Assembly (NCBI GenBank): GCA_937907455.1
Contig: CALESQ010000076.1
Location: forward strand, 62,001 to 126,000
Direction of reading: 5' to 3'
DNA from: an uncultured Caldilineales bacterium
Lineage (GTDB): Bacteria; Chloroflexota; Anaerolineae; JAAEKA01
Length of the DNA: 64,000 nt
Each line of letters begins with the position of its first letter. Positions within the stretch are counted from its first letter, which is position 1. Below the pieces are notes generated by a model, which was given only the letters and a program-made list of their open reading frames with translations, had not been told where the DNA came from and ran no database searches. Below, piece by piece: positions 1 to 8,293 of the stretch. The translations under genes and the position numbers were made by a program.

Positions 1-1
1 C

Positions 2-553
2 ATTGACGGCCAGGACATCCGCTCGCTGCGCAAGGATGACCTGCGCCAGGCGTTGGGGCTGGTGTTGCAGGATACCTTCCTCTTTTCCGGCACGGTGATG
101 GAGAACATCCGCTACGGGCGGCTCGATGCCAGCGACGAGGAGGTGATGGCCGCGGCGCAAACCGCCGACGCCGATCACTTCATTCGTCAGTTGCCGCAGG
201 GCTATCAGACCCAGCTTGCGGAGCGCGCGGGCAACCTGAGCCAGGGGCAACGCCAGCTTTTGGCTATCGCGCGTGCGGTGCTGGCCGATCCGGCGATCCT
301 GATCCTGGACGAAGCGACCTCCAGCGTGGACACACGCACCGAGTTGCGCATCCAGCGCGCCTTGCTGCAACTGCTGCAGGGACGCACCGCGTTTGTGATC
401 GCCCACCGGCTGAGTACGATCCGCGACGCCGATGCCGTGGTGGTGATCCGCGACGGGCGCATTGTGGAGCAGGGCCGCCACGAAGAGCTGCTCGCCCGCC
501 GCGGCTTCTACTATCACCTGACGATGAGCCAGTACAAGGGGGAAGCGATTTAG
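2..553 (+). CDS. ABC transporter ATP-binding/permease protein, C-terminal part (5' truncated by window)
   Basis: This is the nucleotide-binding half of an ABC exporter subunit. The frame is open from the first bases of the window, so the membrane domain and the Walker A loop lie upstream and are not seen. Visible motifs in order are the Q-loop (LVLQDTFLFSG), the signature (LSQGQRQ), Walker B with catalytic Glu (ILILDEATSSVD) and the H-loop (IAHRLS). FSGTVMENIRYGR is typical of type I (MsbA/LmrA-like) exporters that move lipids, drugs or peptides; the substrate cannot be told. The ATG at 53 is internal. The gene is GC-rich like the host background and directly borders the AT-rich restriction island. 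Confidence 0.93.
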   Translation: MDGQDIRSLRKDDLRQALGLVLQDTFLFSGTVMENIRYGRLDASDEEVMAAAQTADADHFIRQLPQGYQTQLAERAGNLSQGQRQLLAIARAVLADPAILILDEATSSVDTRTELRIQRALLQLLQGRTAFVIAHRLSTIRDADAVVVIRDGRIVEQGRHEELLARRGFYYHLTMSQYKGEAI

Positions 554-770
554 GCTGAGAGGAATGAGATAGACGAAGCTATGCGAGTTGTGTATGGATT
601 TCGGTTGAAACGTGTTACCACTAAATCGAATTTGGCGTATCAGACCACCAAGTCCCTGTCGTAGCTTTCAGAAAGCGCCTGAGGGTGCTTCGTTCTCTTA
701 ACCGGAACAATTTGATTGCACGGCCGCTGCAATTCAGCCGAAGAGCATACACACCAGCCGTGCCTCACAC

Positions 771-799
771 TTGACGACCGCGACAAGCGACTTTATACT
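771..799 (+). promoter_or_regulatory. Sigma70-type promoter upstream of hsdM
   Basis: TTGACG (771-776), a 17-base spacer and TATACT (794-799) form a near-consensus housekeeping promoter. Transcription would begin near 806, about 200 bases before the hsdM start, so it yields a long leader or a separate small RNA. Confidence 0.7.
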
Positions 800-802
800 G
801 GG

Positions 803-975
803 AGAGCCACGATGTGTAGGTAGCAAAATCACGGCTCTGCTGATATGCGGACCGGCGATGCAGAAGTCCATCACCGGACGTTCTTTCATCAAAACAAACG
901 ATCCCTTCTCGAAACAGACAAATTTGAAGTTTGGTAACGAGTGACTCTTTCTAAGACTCGTTCGTTACTGTTTTC
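803..975 (+). ncRNA. Candidate structured small RNA or hsdM leader
   Basis: Downstream of the strong promoter lie three hairpins. AGAGCC (803-808) pairs with GGCTCT (833-838). CCGG-C-GATG (852-860) pairs with CATC-A-CCGG (869-877), with one mismatch. A long stem (934-947 with 955-968, outer arm GTAACGA/TCGTTAC, two wobbles and one mismatch) is followed by TGTTTTCT. The last hairpin resembles an intrinsic terminator, giving a transcript of about 165 bases that could act independently or attenuate hsdM expression. I recognise no known RNA family. Confidence 0.4.
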
Positions 976-1003
976 TCGTTAATAGCAAGGATTAGTCGCT
1001 TTC

Positions 1004-2497
1004 ATGAACAAAAAGGAACTTGAAACCTATCTCTGGGGAGCAGCAAATATTCTGCGCGGATTAATTGACGCGGCAGATTTCAAACAATACATTTTCCCCT
1101 TATTGTTTTTCAAACGCATTAGCGATTTATGGGACGAAGAATATCAGCAGGCTTTGGAAGAAAGCGGGGATGATTTCGATTATGCCGAGTTTCAAGAGAA
1201 TCACCGTTTTCAAATTCCAAAAGGTTGTCACTGGGAAGATGTAAGGAAGAAAACAACCAATGTCGGCGCGGCTTTGCAAAAGGCTTTCAAAGGAATTGAG
1301 AAAGCCAATTTTGAAATGTTGCATGATGTCTTTGGCGACGCACAGTGGACAAATAAACGCCGCATGACTGACGAGAAAATGCTGGATTTGATTGAGCATT
1401 TCTCAAAATACAAATTATCAGTTGCCGAAGTGCCGCATGACATCATGGGCGAAGGCTACGAATATCTCATTAAGAAATTTGCCGATGACAGCGGGCACAC
1501 TGCCGCAGAGTTTTATACCAACCGTACCGTTGTAAAACTGATGACGATGATTACTGACCCGCAATCAGGAGAAAGCGTTTATGACCCCACTTGCGGGAGT
1601 GGTGGAATTTTGCTCAACAGCGCATTGCATTTGAAAGAGCAAGGCAAAGAATATCGCACACTCAAACTATACGGGCAGGAATTGAACTTGATTACTTCTG
1701 CAATTGCCCGTATCAATATGTTCATACACAACGTAGATGAATTTCAAATCGCGCAAGGTGATACGCTTGATACCCCACAGTTTTTTTCTGGAGATGGTGG
1801 GCTACGTCAATTTGATGTAGTTATGGCAAACCCGCCGTACAGCGTGAAACGCTGGAATCAAACCAAATTTACCAACGACCCCTTTGGTAGAAATATTTGG
1901 GGCACACCGCCTCAAGGCAATGCCGATTATGCTTTTCAACAGCATATCATGGCAAGCCTAAAGCCAAATTCAGGAAGAAGCGTAACGTTGTTTCCGCATG
2001 GCGTTTTATTCCGTGACTCCGAGAGCGACATCCGTAAAAAGATGATTGAAGGCGATTATGTAGACGCAGTAATTGGCTTGGGTAAAAACCTGTTTTATAA
2101 CAGCAGTATGGAAAGTTGCCTTCTCATTTGCCGCACGAAAAAACCAAAGTCGCGCAAAGGAAAGATAATTTTTATTGACGCAAAAGAAGAAATCAAACTT
2201 GAACGCAGTTCTGCATATTTAACTGAAAAGCATATTCAGAAAATATCGGACGCTTATTATGATTTTTCTGATATAGATGGATTTGCGAAGGTTATAAGTA
2301 ATGAAGATGTCCTCGCGGAAAATAGCGGCATTTTAAGTATTCAATTATATGTAAAACAAGCCAACAGCAAACAAGAACATGAACTTGAAGATTTGTTGAT
2401 TGTTGTAAAAAACGAGCAAGAGAAAATAAATTCTTCGCTGGCAAGCCTTTTTGAAAAACTGGATAATTTAGGGGTAGGACTTACAAAGTCTGAATAG
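1004..2497 (+). CDS. hsdM: Type I restriction-modification system, methyltransferase subunit HsdM
   Basis: N6-adenine methyltransferase subunit; with HsdS it methylates the recognition site and with HsdR it forms the restriction complex. The 497 residues begin with the helical HsdM N-terminal domain, followed by AAEFYTNRTVVKLM, the S-adenosylmethionine motif DPTCGSGG near residue 192 and the catalytic NPPY motif near residue 275. Length is typical. An AAGGA lies 12 bases before the ATG. hsdS follows after 9 bases and hsdR after that, so the three genes form one operon in M-S-R order. Codon use is AT-richer than the flanking genes, which suggests horizontal transfer. Confidence 0.96.
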   Translation: MNKKELETYLWGAANILRGLIDAADFKQYIFPLLFFKRISDLWDEEYQQALEESGDDFDYAEFQENHRFQIPKGCHWEDVRKKTTNVGAALQKAFKGIEKANFEMLHDVFGDAQWTNKRRMTDEKMLDLIEHFSKYKLSVAEVPHDIMGEGYEYLIKKFADDSGHTAAEFYTNRTVVKLMTMITDPQSGESVYDPTCGSGGILLNSALHLKEQGKEYRTLKLYGQELNLITSAIARINMFIHNVDEFQIAQGDTLDTPQFFSGDGGLRQFDVVMANPPYSVKRWNQTKFTNDPFGRNIWGTPPQGNADYAFQQHIMASLKPNSGRSVTLFPHGVLFRDSESDIRKKMIEGDYVDAVIGLGKNLFYNSSMESCLLICRTKKPKSRKGKIIFIDAKEEIKLERSSAYLTEKHIQKISDAYYDFSDIDGFAKVISNEDVLAENSGILSIQLYVKQANSKQEHELEDLLIVVKNEQEKINSSLASLFEKLDNLGVGLTKSE

Positions 2498-2506
2498 TGA
2501 GAGAAC

Positions 2507-3661
2507 ATGGCAATAAAATTAGAAAAGACGAGTTGGCAAACAACCCCTTTTGAAAAATTTGCTTTCAACATCTCTGAAAGAGTTGAGCCAAACGACACAA
2601 CCCTTGATAAATATGTTGGTTTAGAACATCTTGACTCTGGCAAGCCAGTTATTGAGCGTTTCGGCAAACCCGATGAAGTCATTGGCACAAAATTAAAACT
2701 TTACAAAGGTGATGTTATTTTTGGCAAGCGCAGAGCATATCAAAGAAAGGCGGCTATTGCTGACTTTGACGCTATTTGCTCCGCTCATTCTATGGTTTTG
2801 AGAGCCAATGAAGAAATTGTTACTAGAGACTTTCTTATCAACTTTATGCATTCTGATTTATTTATGAATAGAGCGGTCTCAATTTCCGAAGGTTCTCTGT
2901 CTCCCACTATAAAATGGAAAACTTTAGCGAAACAGGAATTTTCACTTCCCCCGCTTGACGAGCAAGAACGCCTTGTAGAGTTGTTTCAAAGTATCGAGCA
3001 AAGCATTATTCAAGCAGAGAAACAAGAAGATAATCTACTTGTACTGAAAAGCCAATTGCTCAGGGAATTGGTCAGCGACAAAAAGAAATTCGGCAATTTC
3101 CTAACCGTCAAAGATTTTGAAAATGTGAAGTTTGAAAAGATCGCTTTGAATATTTCCGAGCGCGTTGAACCAAAACAAACAGACTTGGAAATTTATGTTG
3201 GTTTGGAACATTTGGATAGTGACGATTTGGTTATCAGGCGCAAAGGCAAACCAGAAGATGTTATCGGGACAAAATTGAAGATTTTCAAAGGTGATATTAT
3301 TTTTGGTAAACGCCGCGCCTATTTGCGAAAAGTTGCCGTTTCAGACTTTGACGGAATTGTTTCAGCGCATAGCATGGTTTTACGAGCCAATGAAGAAAAT
3401 ATCGAGAAAGACTTCCTGCCTTACTTCATGCAATCCGATGAATTCATGAATCGAGCCGTACAAATTTCCGAAGGGTCACTTTCGCCAACAATCAAATGGA
3501 AAACTTTGGCGCAACAGGAATTTATTTTGCCGAAGCGAGAGCAACAAGCCAAGTTAGTTGATATGTTCAAGCAGTTTGACGAAGCCAGAGAATTAATCCG
3601 CCAACAAAAAGAAACCTTGAAGCAGTTGAAGCAAAAACTGTTAAATGAGATTTTAGGGTAA
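2507..3661 (+). CDS. hsdS: Type I restriction-modification system, specificity subunit HsdS with duplicated recognition domains
   Basis: DNA sequence-recognition subunit of the type I complex. The 384 residues are two half-length units, each a target recognition domain followed by a helical spacer (LVELFQSIEQ... and LVDMFKQFDE...). Unusually, the two recognition domains (about residues 14-152 and 207-345) are near copies: by eye about 70% of aligned residues match, including NISERVEP, YVGLEHLDS, IFGKRRAY and ISEGSLSPTIKWKTLA. In most HsdS proteins the two domains differ and read different half-sites. Here both should read the same half-site, predicting a symmetric bipartite target. The DNA of the two halves has diverged, so the duplication is not recent. 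Same AT-rich composition as hsdM and hsdR. Confidence 0.95.
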   Translation: MAIKLEKTSWQTTPFEKFAFNISERVEPNDTTLDKYVGLEHLDSGKPVIERFGKPDEVIGTKLKLYKGDVIFGKRRAYQRKAAIADFDAICSAHSMVLRANEEIVTRDFLINFMHSDLFMNRAVSISEGSLSPTIKWKTLAKQEFSLPPLDEQERLVELFQSIEQSIIQAEKQEDNLLVLKSQLLRELVSDKKKFGNFLTVKDFENVKFEKIALNISERVEPKQTDLEIYVGLEHLDSDDLVIRRKGKPEDVIGTKLKIFKGDIIFGKRRAYLRKVAVSDFDGIVSAHSMVLRANEENIEKDFLPYFMQSDEFMNRAVQISEGSLSPTIKWKTLAQQEFILPKREQQAKLVDMFKQFDEARELIRQQKETLKQLKQKLLNEILG

Positions 3662-3679
3662 ACCCAAGAGAGAGCCGCC

Positions 3680-6655
3680 ATGACGTTCAACGAATTAAAC
3701 AGCGTCGAGTATTTCATCATTCACAATCTAACAGGCGTGAACCTGAACAACGCGCATGGCGGCATGGTCAAGGAAGAATCCGTTGGCTATGGCGATGTAA
3801 AGTGGAAATACGTTCAAAGTGAACTTCTCCAACGTGAAATCACAGATGTATTCGTTGAAAAAGAATTAATTGACGCACTATGCCGAATCAATCCTGAAAT
3901 TGCGGCACAGCCTGAATTTGCCGATGAAGTCATTCGTAAACTCAGAACAATTTTGCTTTCAGTCGGCAATGTCGGCTTGGTACGAGCCAATGAAGAATTT
4001 GCAAAATACTTGCGCGGTGAAGTTAATATGCCGTTTGGCAAAAATGAACAGCATGTTCCCGTGCGTTTAATTGACTTTGAAAATCCGCGCAACAATTCTT
4101 TCATTCTCACCAATCAATTCAAAATTCATGCGCGAGAAACCAAAATCCCCGATATTGTCATGTTGGTCAACGGGATTCCTTTGGTTGTAGGCGAAGCCAA
4201 AACGCCCGTCCGCCCCGCTGTCAGTTGGTTGGATGGCGCACACGATGTAAATGTTGTTTATGAAAATGCCGTTCCGCAGTTATTCGTTCCCAATGTCTTT
4301 TCATTTGCAACCGAAGGCAAGGAAGTTTTCATCGGCGGAGTAAGAACGCCTTTGGAATTCTGGTCTCCCTGGCGACTTGAAGATGAGCGCGATGAACTCA
4401 CCCACTTTGCAGGCTTGCAGGATGTTGCCAAGCAATTAACGCATTTATTGAAACCATCCACATTGCTGGACATTCTGCAACACTTCACCATTTACGCCAC
4501 CGACAATAAGAAAAAGAAAATCAAAGTTGTTTGCCGTTATCAGCAATACGAAGGCGCAAACATGCTTGTCCAGCGCGTGTTGGATGGTGAAATCAAGAAA
4601 GGCTTAATCTGGCATTTTCAAGGGTCAGGTAAATCCCTGCTCATGTTGTTTGCCGCTCAAAAACTCCGCAAGGTTGAAGAACTTGGCAATCCCACCATTT
4701 TGATTGTGGTGGATAGAATTGATTTGGATACTCAAATAACGGCTACATTCAATTCTGCCGATGTGCCGAACATGGTCACAACAGACAACATCAAAGAATT
4801 GCATGATTTACTGGAACGCGACAGCCGAAAAATCATTATCACGATGATTCATAAATTCAAAGAAGCGTATCCCGAAATGAACAAGCGGGAAAATATCATT
4901 GTGATGGTGGATGAAGCGCACCGAACCCAAGAAGGTGATTTAGGGCGAAAAATGAGAGCCGCTTTACCCAATGCCTTTTTATTTGGTTTAACAGGCACGC
5001 CAATCAATAAAGCCGATAAAAATACGTTTTGGGCTTTTGGCGCACAGGAAGATTCCAACGGCTACATGAGCCGCTATACTTTTCAAGAAAGTATCCGCGA
5101 CAACGCTACTTTGCCCCTGCACTTTGAGCCGCGCTTGCCAAACTATCACGTTGAGAAAGAAAGTTTGGATATTGCCTTCAAAGAAATGGCAAACGAACTT
5201 AACGAAGAAGATAGAGATAAGTTGAGCAAAAAAGCGGCAAGCATGGCGGTTTTTCTGAAATCGCCTGAACGGGTCAGGCAGATTGTTCAAGATATTGTTG
5301 AACACTTCAAAAAGCATGTCGAACCCGAAGGATTCAAGGCGATAATTGTTACGCCTGACCGCTTCGCCTGTATTCAATACAAAGAAGAACTTGATAAATT
5401 TTTGCCATTTGCCGCCAGCAAAGTTGTTATCAGCACTTCGGCAAATGATGAACTGGAATTCAAGCAAAAATGGGGCATGGATAAAGACCAGCAGGAAAAA
5501 GTCGTTGAAAAATTCAACGACACCGATTCCGCGCTTAAGTTTTTGATTGTCACCGCAAAATTATTAACTGGCTTTGACGCGCCCATTCTCCAAACCATGT
5601 ATTTGGATAAATCGCTCAAAGACCACACCTTATTACAAGCCATTTGCCGAACCAACCGATTATTTCCCAACAAAACTTTTGGGCGCATTGTAGATTACTT
5701 TGGCGTATTCGATGACACGGCACAGGCTTTGGCATTTGACGAAGAAACCGTAAAACTGGTTATTACCAATTTGAAAGAACTAAAAGACAAGTTGCCGCAA
5801 GTGTTGGCAGATTGCTTGTTTCATTTTGCTGGAATTGATAGAACCATCGAAGGTTTTGAAGGCTTGCAAGCCGCGCAAGAATGTATCAATACCGATGAAA
5901 AACGGGATGCTTTCGCTAAAGACTTCAATTCACTTTCCAAACTTTGGGAAGCTCTCTCGCCTGATGAAACCCTGAATCAATATCAAAAAGAATACAAATG
6001 GCTTTCTCAAGTTTATCTTTCAGTCAAGCCAACTTCTGACGATAACGGCAGATTGCTTTGGCACGCTTTAGGCGCACAAACTACGAAGTTAATCCACGAG
6101 CATATTCATGTGGATGGAATCAGTCACGAAATGGAAGAAATGGTTTTAGACGCCAAAGTGATTAATAAATTGATGAACAATAAAGACCCCAAAGAAGCGC
6201 AACGGATTATGAAAATCCTTATCAGCCGTTTAGCGCGGCATGGGAATAATCCGATTTTTATTGCATTGAGTCAACGCCTTGAAGCCTTACGCGCCAAAGC
6301 CGAGCAAGGTCTTATCAGTAGTATTGAATTCATAAAGCACTTGTGCGAAATTGCCCGCGATACTGTCCAAGCCGAAAAACAAATTGATTCGGTTGATGAG
6401 CGTAAAACTGCTAAAGCCGCCCTTACTGAATTATTCCTTGAAATGAAAACTGACCAAACGCCCGCAGTTGTAGAGAGAATCGTCACCGATATTGATAACA
6501 TCGTGAAGTATGTTCGTTATGATGGCTGGCAAAATTCAACGCAAGGCGAGCGTGAAGTAAAAAGAGAATTACGAAAAGTAGTTTGGGTAAAGTACCAAAT
6601 CAAAGACGAAGAACTTTTTAATCGGGCTTATGCGTACATTCGAGAATATTATTAA
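3680..6655 (+). CDS. hsdR: Type I restriction-modification system, endonuclease/translocase subunit HsdR
   Basis: ATP-dependent DNA translocase and nuclease subunit; it cleaves unmethylated DNA far from the recognition site. Of 991 residues, the N-terminal nuclease domain shows the PD-(D/E)xK pattern IPDIVML...VVGEAK near residues 156-172. The helicase motor follows with Walker A FQGSGKS near residue 313, the DEAH box VDEAHR near 410, LTGTP, and motif VI ICRTNR. The C-terminal helical region that contacts the methylase core is present. Length is normal and the frame is intact, so restriction is probably active. The start at 3680 follows a GAGAG stretch 18 bases after hsdS. Confidence 0.96.
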   Translation: MTFNELNSVEYFIIHNLTGVNLNNAHGGMVKEESVGYGDVKWKYVQSELLQREITDVFVEKELIDALCRINPEIAAQPEFADEVIRKLRTILLSVGNVGLVRANEEFAKYLRGEVNMPFGKNEQHVPVRLIDFENPRNNSFILTNQFKIHARETKIPDIVMLVNGIPLVVGEAKTPVRPAVSWLDGAHDVNVVYENAVPQLFVPNVFSFATEGKEVFIGGVRTPLEFWSPWRLEDERDELTHFAGLQDVAKQLTHLLKPSTLLDILQHFTIYATDNKKKKIKVVCRYQQYEGANMLVQRVLDGEIKKGLIWHFQGSGKSLLMLFAAQKLRKVEELGNPTILIVVDRIDLDTQITATFNSADVPNMVTTDNIKELHDLLERDSRKIIITMIHKFKEAYPEMNKRENIIVMVDEAHRTQEGDLGRKMRAALPNAFLFGLTGTPINKADKNTFWAFGAQEDSNGYMSRYTFQESIRDNATLPLHFEPRLPNYHVEKESLDIAFKEMANELNEEDRDKLSKKAASMAVFLKSPERVRQIVQDIVEHFKKHVEPEGFKAIIVTPDRFACIQYKEELDKFLPFAASKVVISTSANDELEFKQKWGMDKDQQEKVVEKFNDTDSALKFLIVTAKLLTGFDAPILQTMYLDKSLKDHTLLQAICRTNRLFPNKTFGRIVDYFGVFDDTAQALAFDEETVKLVITNLKELKDKLPQVLADCLFHFAGIDRTIEGFEGLQAAQECINTDEKRDAFAKDFNSLSKLWEALSPDETLNQYQKEYKWLSQVYLSVKPTSDDNGRLLWHALGAQTTKLIHEHIHVDGISHEMEEMVLDAKVINKLMNNKDPKEAQRIMKILISRLARHGNNPIFIALSQRLEALRAKAEQGLISSIEFIKHLCEIARDTVQAEKQIDSVDERKTAKAALTELFLEMKTDQTPAVVERIVTDIDNIVKYVRYDGWQNSTQGEREVKRELRKVVWVKYQIKDEELFNRAYAYIREYY

Positions 6656-6658
6656 TTG

Positions 6659-6912
6659 ATGTTACGCAGCGGGTGGCTGGTCGAGTAGGTTGTGGCGGCG
6701 CTAATCATAACTTGCTCCTGCCAGACAGGGGTGAGTTCACACCCGATCACCGCCACAACCGTATCGAAACCCCTTCCCATCTGGTTTCGATACGGGCGGG
6801 CAAGGTTCTGTCCAGGCAACTGTGTTGGTTCGGGCGGTAAGACAAGGACAATCTGCCTGCCCCCTGCGGCAACCAGCGTCTGTCTGATGTTTTGAAACAG
6901 ACTGCGTAACAT
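6659..6912. mobile_element. 254-bp element with 11-bp inverted ends (MITE-like candidate)
   Basis: ATGTTACGCAG (6659-6669) is repeated as its exact reverse complement CTGCGTAACAT (6902-6912). Inside is a perfect 13-bp inverted repeat, CCGTATCGAAACC (6759-6771) and its complement (6783-6795), plus a small stem 6878-6883/6897-6902. The element sits directly after hsdR, at the right edge of the AT-rich island. No convincing protein is encoded; the short frames on each strand show no family I know. No clear target-site duplication is seen, so insertion as a mobile element is inference. Confidence 0.4.
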
Positions 6913-7083
6913 GACTTACAAACTATTAAACCAGATTAAGCCGGTTACCTTGATATTCAAGTCGCGCGGGATTTGGAGCGCAACCTTAGTCGTGGAAGAC
7001 TTTTTGCCTCCACCGGAAGAGTTGGCCTTTAGCGAAGAAACAGCGGCCTCGCCCTGTTCCCACAGCGCCCCGCGGGTGCGTCC
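6913..7083. other. Non-coding or gene-remnant stretch between the island and the peroxidase gene
   Basis: A plus-strand frame opens at 6911 (MTYKLLNQIKPVTLIFKS...) but runs into the antisense of the peroxidase gene and ends at 7237. Its first 45 residues could be the start of a broken gene. I do not recognise the family. Confidence 0.35.
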
Positions 7084-8163
7084 TCACGGCACCGGCAGGC
7101 CGGAAAGCGCCTGCGAGGGCACCGGCGGCAAGGCGCTTTCGTCGGTGAGTGCGCCCAGAAAAGCCACCAGATCAGCTTGCTCCTCGCCGCTAAGCGTAAA
7201 GCCCTGCAACAGCGAATCCACCAACGGGAAGCCCTGAGCGCGTCCCGCGCCTGCCGCGTAGAACTGGATCACTGCCTCCAGCGTAGGGAAAGCGCCGTTG
7301 TGCATGTAGGGCGCTGTGCGTGCCACATTGCGCAGGGTAGGGATTTTAAATGCCCCATGCAGGCCCGTGACGTTTACCGCGGCACGGCCAGGGTCATCGC
7401 TGGGTACGCCGATGACGCGAAACGTCTCCTGCGTAAAGGCCGGGGCTACATGGCACTCAGCGCAGCGCGTGCGTTCGCTGAAAAACAGCACCATGCCGCG
7501 CTGCTCAGTCGCAGTGAGGGCCGCGGTATCACCGGCTACATAGCGATCAAACGCGCTGCTGCGGCTGAGCAGCGTGCGCTGAAACGCGGCCAGTGCACGC
7601 GTTACATTGACAAACGTGATGGCGTCGGCGCTGTCGAAGGCCGCAGTAAACGCCTGTTGGTAGGCAGGAAGCGCACCCAGCCGCGCTTCAATCTCTGCCG
7701 GGTTTGAGGCCATCTCGTGCGGCAGCGTCAACGGATCAATCGCCTGCGCCTCCAGCGACTCTACATGCCCATCCCAGGTGAGTTGGCGGGTGAAGGCCAC
7801 ATTCCACAGCGAGGGCACATTGCGCGGCGGCGCGCCGGGGCGAGCCGTACTCACCGCAGCGCCGTTGGAAAACCCCATATCAGGCCGATGGCAGTGCGCA
7901 CAGGACATCGCTCGCCCGCTGGAAAGAATGGGATCGTAAAACAATTGACGGCCCAGCTCGATTTTGGCCGCGTTTTGCGGATTATCAGCCGGTCGCGCTG
8001 CGGCAGGAAAATCGCTGCGCTGCGCGGCCAGCGGCAGCGGTATAGCCGTGGCCGCCGGTGCTGCCACGGGTACCGGCCCTGAGGCACAGGCCGCGCTGCT
8101 CAACAGCAGCAGCGTCAGCCCGACAACACCCAACCACGAAGTGAAAATATCGGTTCTTTGCAT
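7084..8163 (-). CDS. Di-haem cytochrome c peroxidase family lipoprotein
   Basis: Member of the CcpA/MauG family, which reduces hydrogen peroxide or performs haem-based oxidations outside the membrane. Two CXXCH haem-binding motifs are visible (CAHCH and CAECH), together with the typical FYDPILSSGRAMSCAHCH stretch and a conserved NGAFPTLEAVIQFY near the end. I place the start at the ATG at 8163 because the next residues form a lipoprotein signal peptide (hydrophobic stretch, then SSAAC lipobox); the frame is open upstream to 8304 but that extension has no signal. About 359 residues, normal for the family. An MFS transporter gene lies 130 bases upstream on the same strand. Confidence 0.9.
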   Translation of the reverse strand: MQRTDIFTSWLGVVGLTLLLLSSAACASGPVPVAAPAATAIPLPLAAQRSDFPAAARPADNPQNAAKIELGRQLFYDPILSSGRAMSCAHCHRPDMGFSNGAAVSTARPGAPPRNVPSLWNVAFTRQLTWDGHVESLEAQAIDPLTLPHEMASNPAEIEARLGALPAYQQAFTAAFDSADAITFVNVTRALAAFQRTLLSRSSAFDRYVAGDTAALTATEQRGMVLFFSERTRCAECHVAPAFTQETFRVIGVPSDDPGRAAVNVTGLHGAFKIPTLRNVARTAPYMHNGAFPTLEAVIQFYAAGAGRAQGFPLVDSLLQGFTLSGEEQADLVAFLGALTDESALPPVPSQALSGLPVP

Positions 8164-8293
8164 AGCGATCACCACTTTAATCAACAAAGGCGGTTCGTCT
8201 TTGCCACACACTGCATTGCGTTGTTTGGCGGGGAAAACAGCCGGTGTGGTTGTCATCCATCCGGCGCGCAGCCAGCAATCCCAGGTTTGCTGT

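Larger units (their letters stand above)
554..1003. other. Intergenic region at the left edge of the restriction-modification island
   Basis: No convincing coding frame in about 450 bases. The base composition changes here from GC-rich to AT-richer. The stretch holds a strong promoter-like sequence at 771-799 and three hairpins at 803-838, 852-877 and 934-968, listed separately. Together they could be a small RNA or a long structured leader of hsdM. Confidence 0.6.

Noticed and set aside
6652..6912. 86-codon minus-strand frame in the 254-bp element
   Set aside because: No recognisable domain; its start and stop coincide with the inverted ends, so it is better explained by the element itself.
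6911..7237. 108-codon plus-strand frame after the island
   Set aside because: More than half is antisense to the peroxidase gene. The first 45 codons may be a gene remnant, which is noted but not called.
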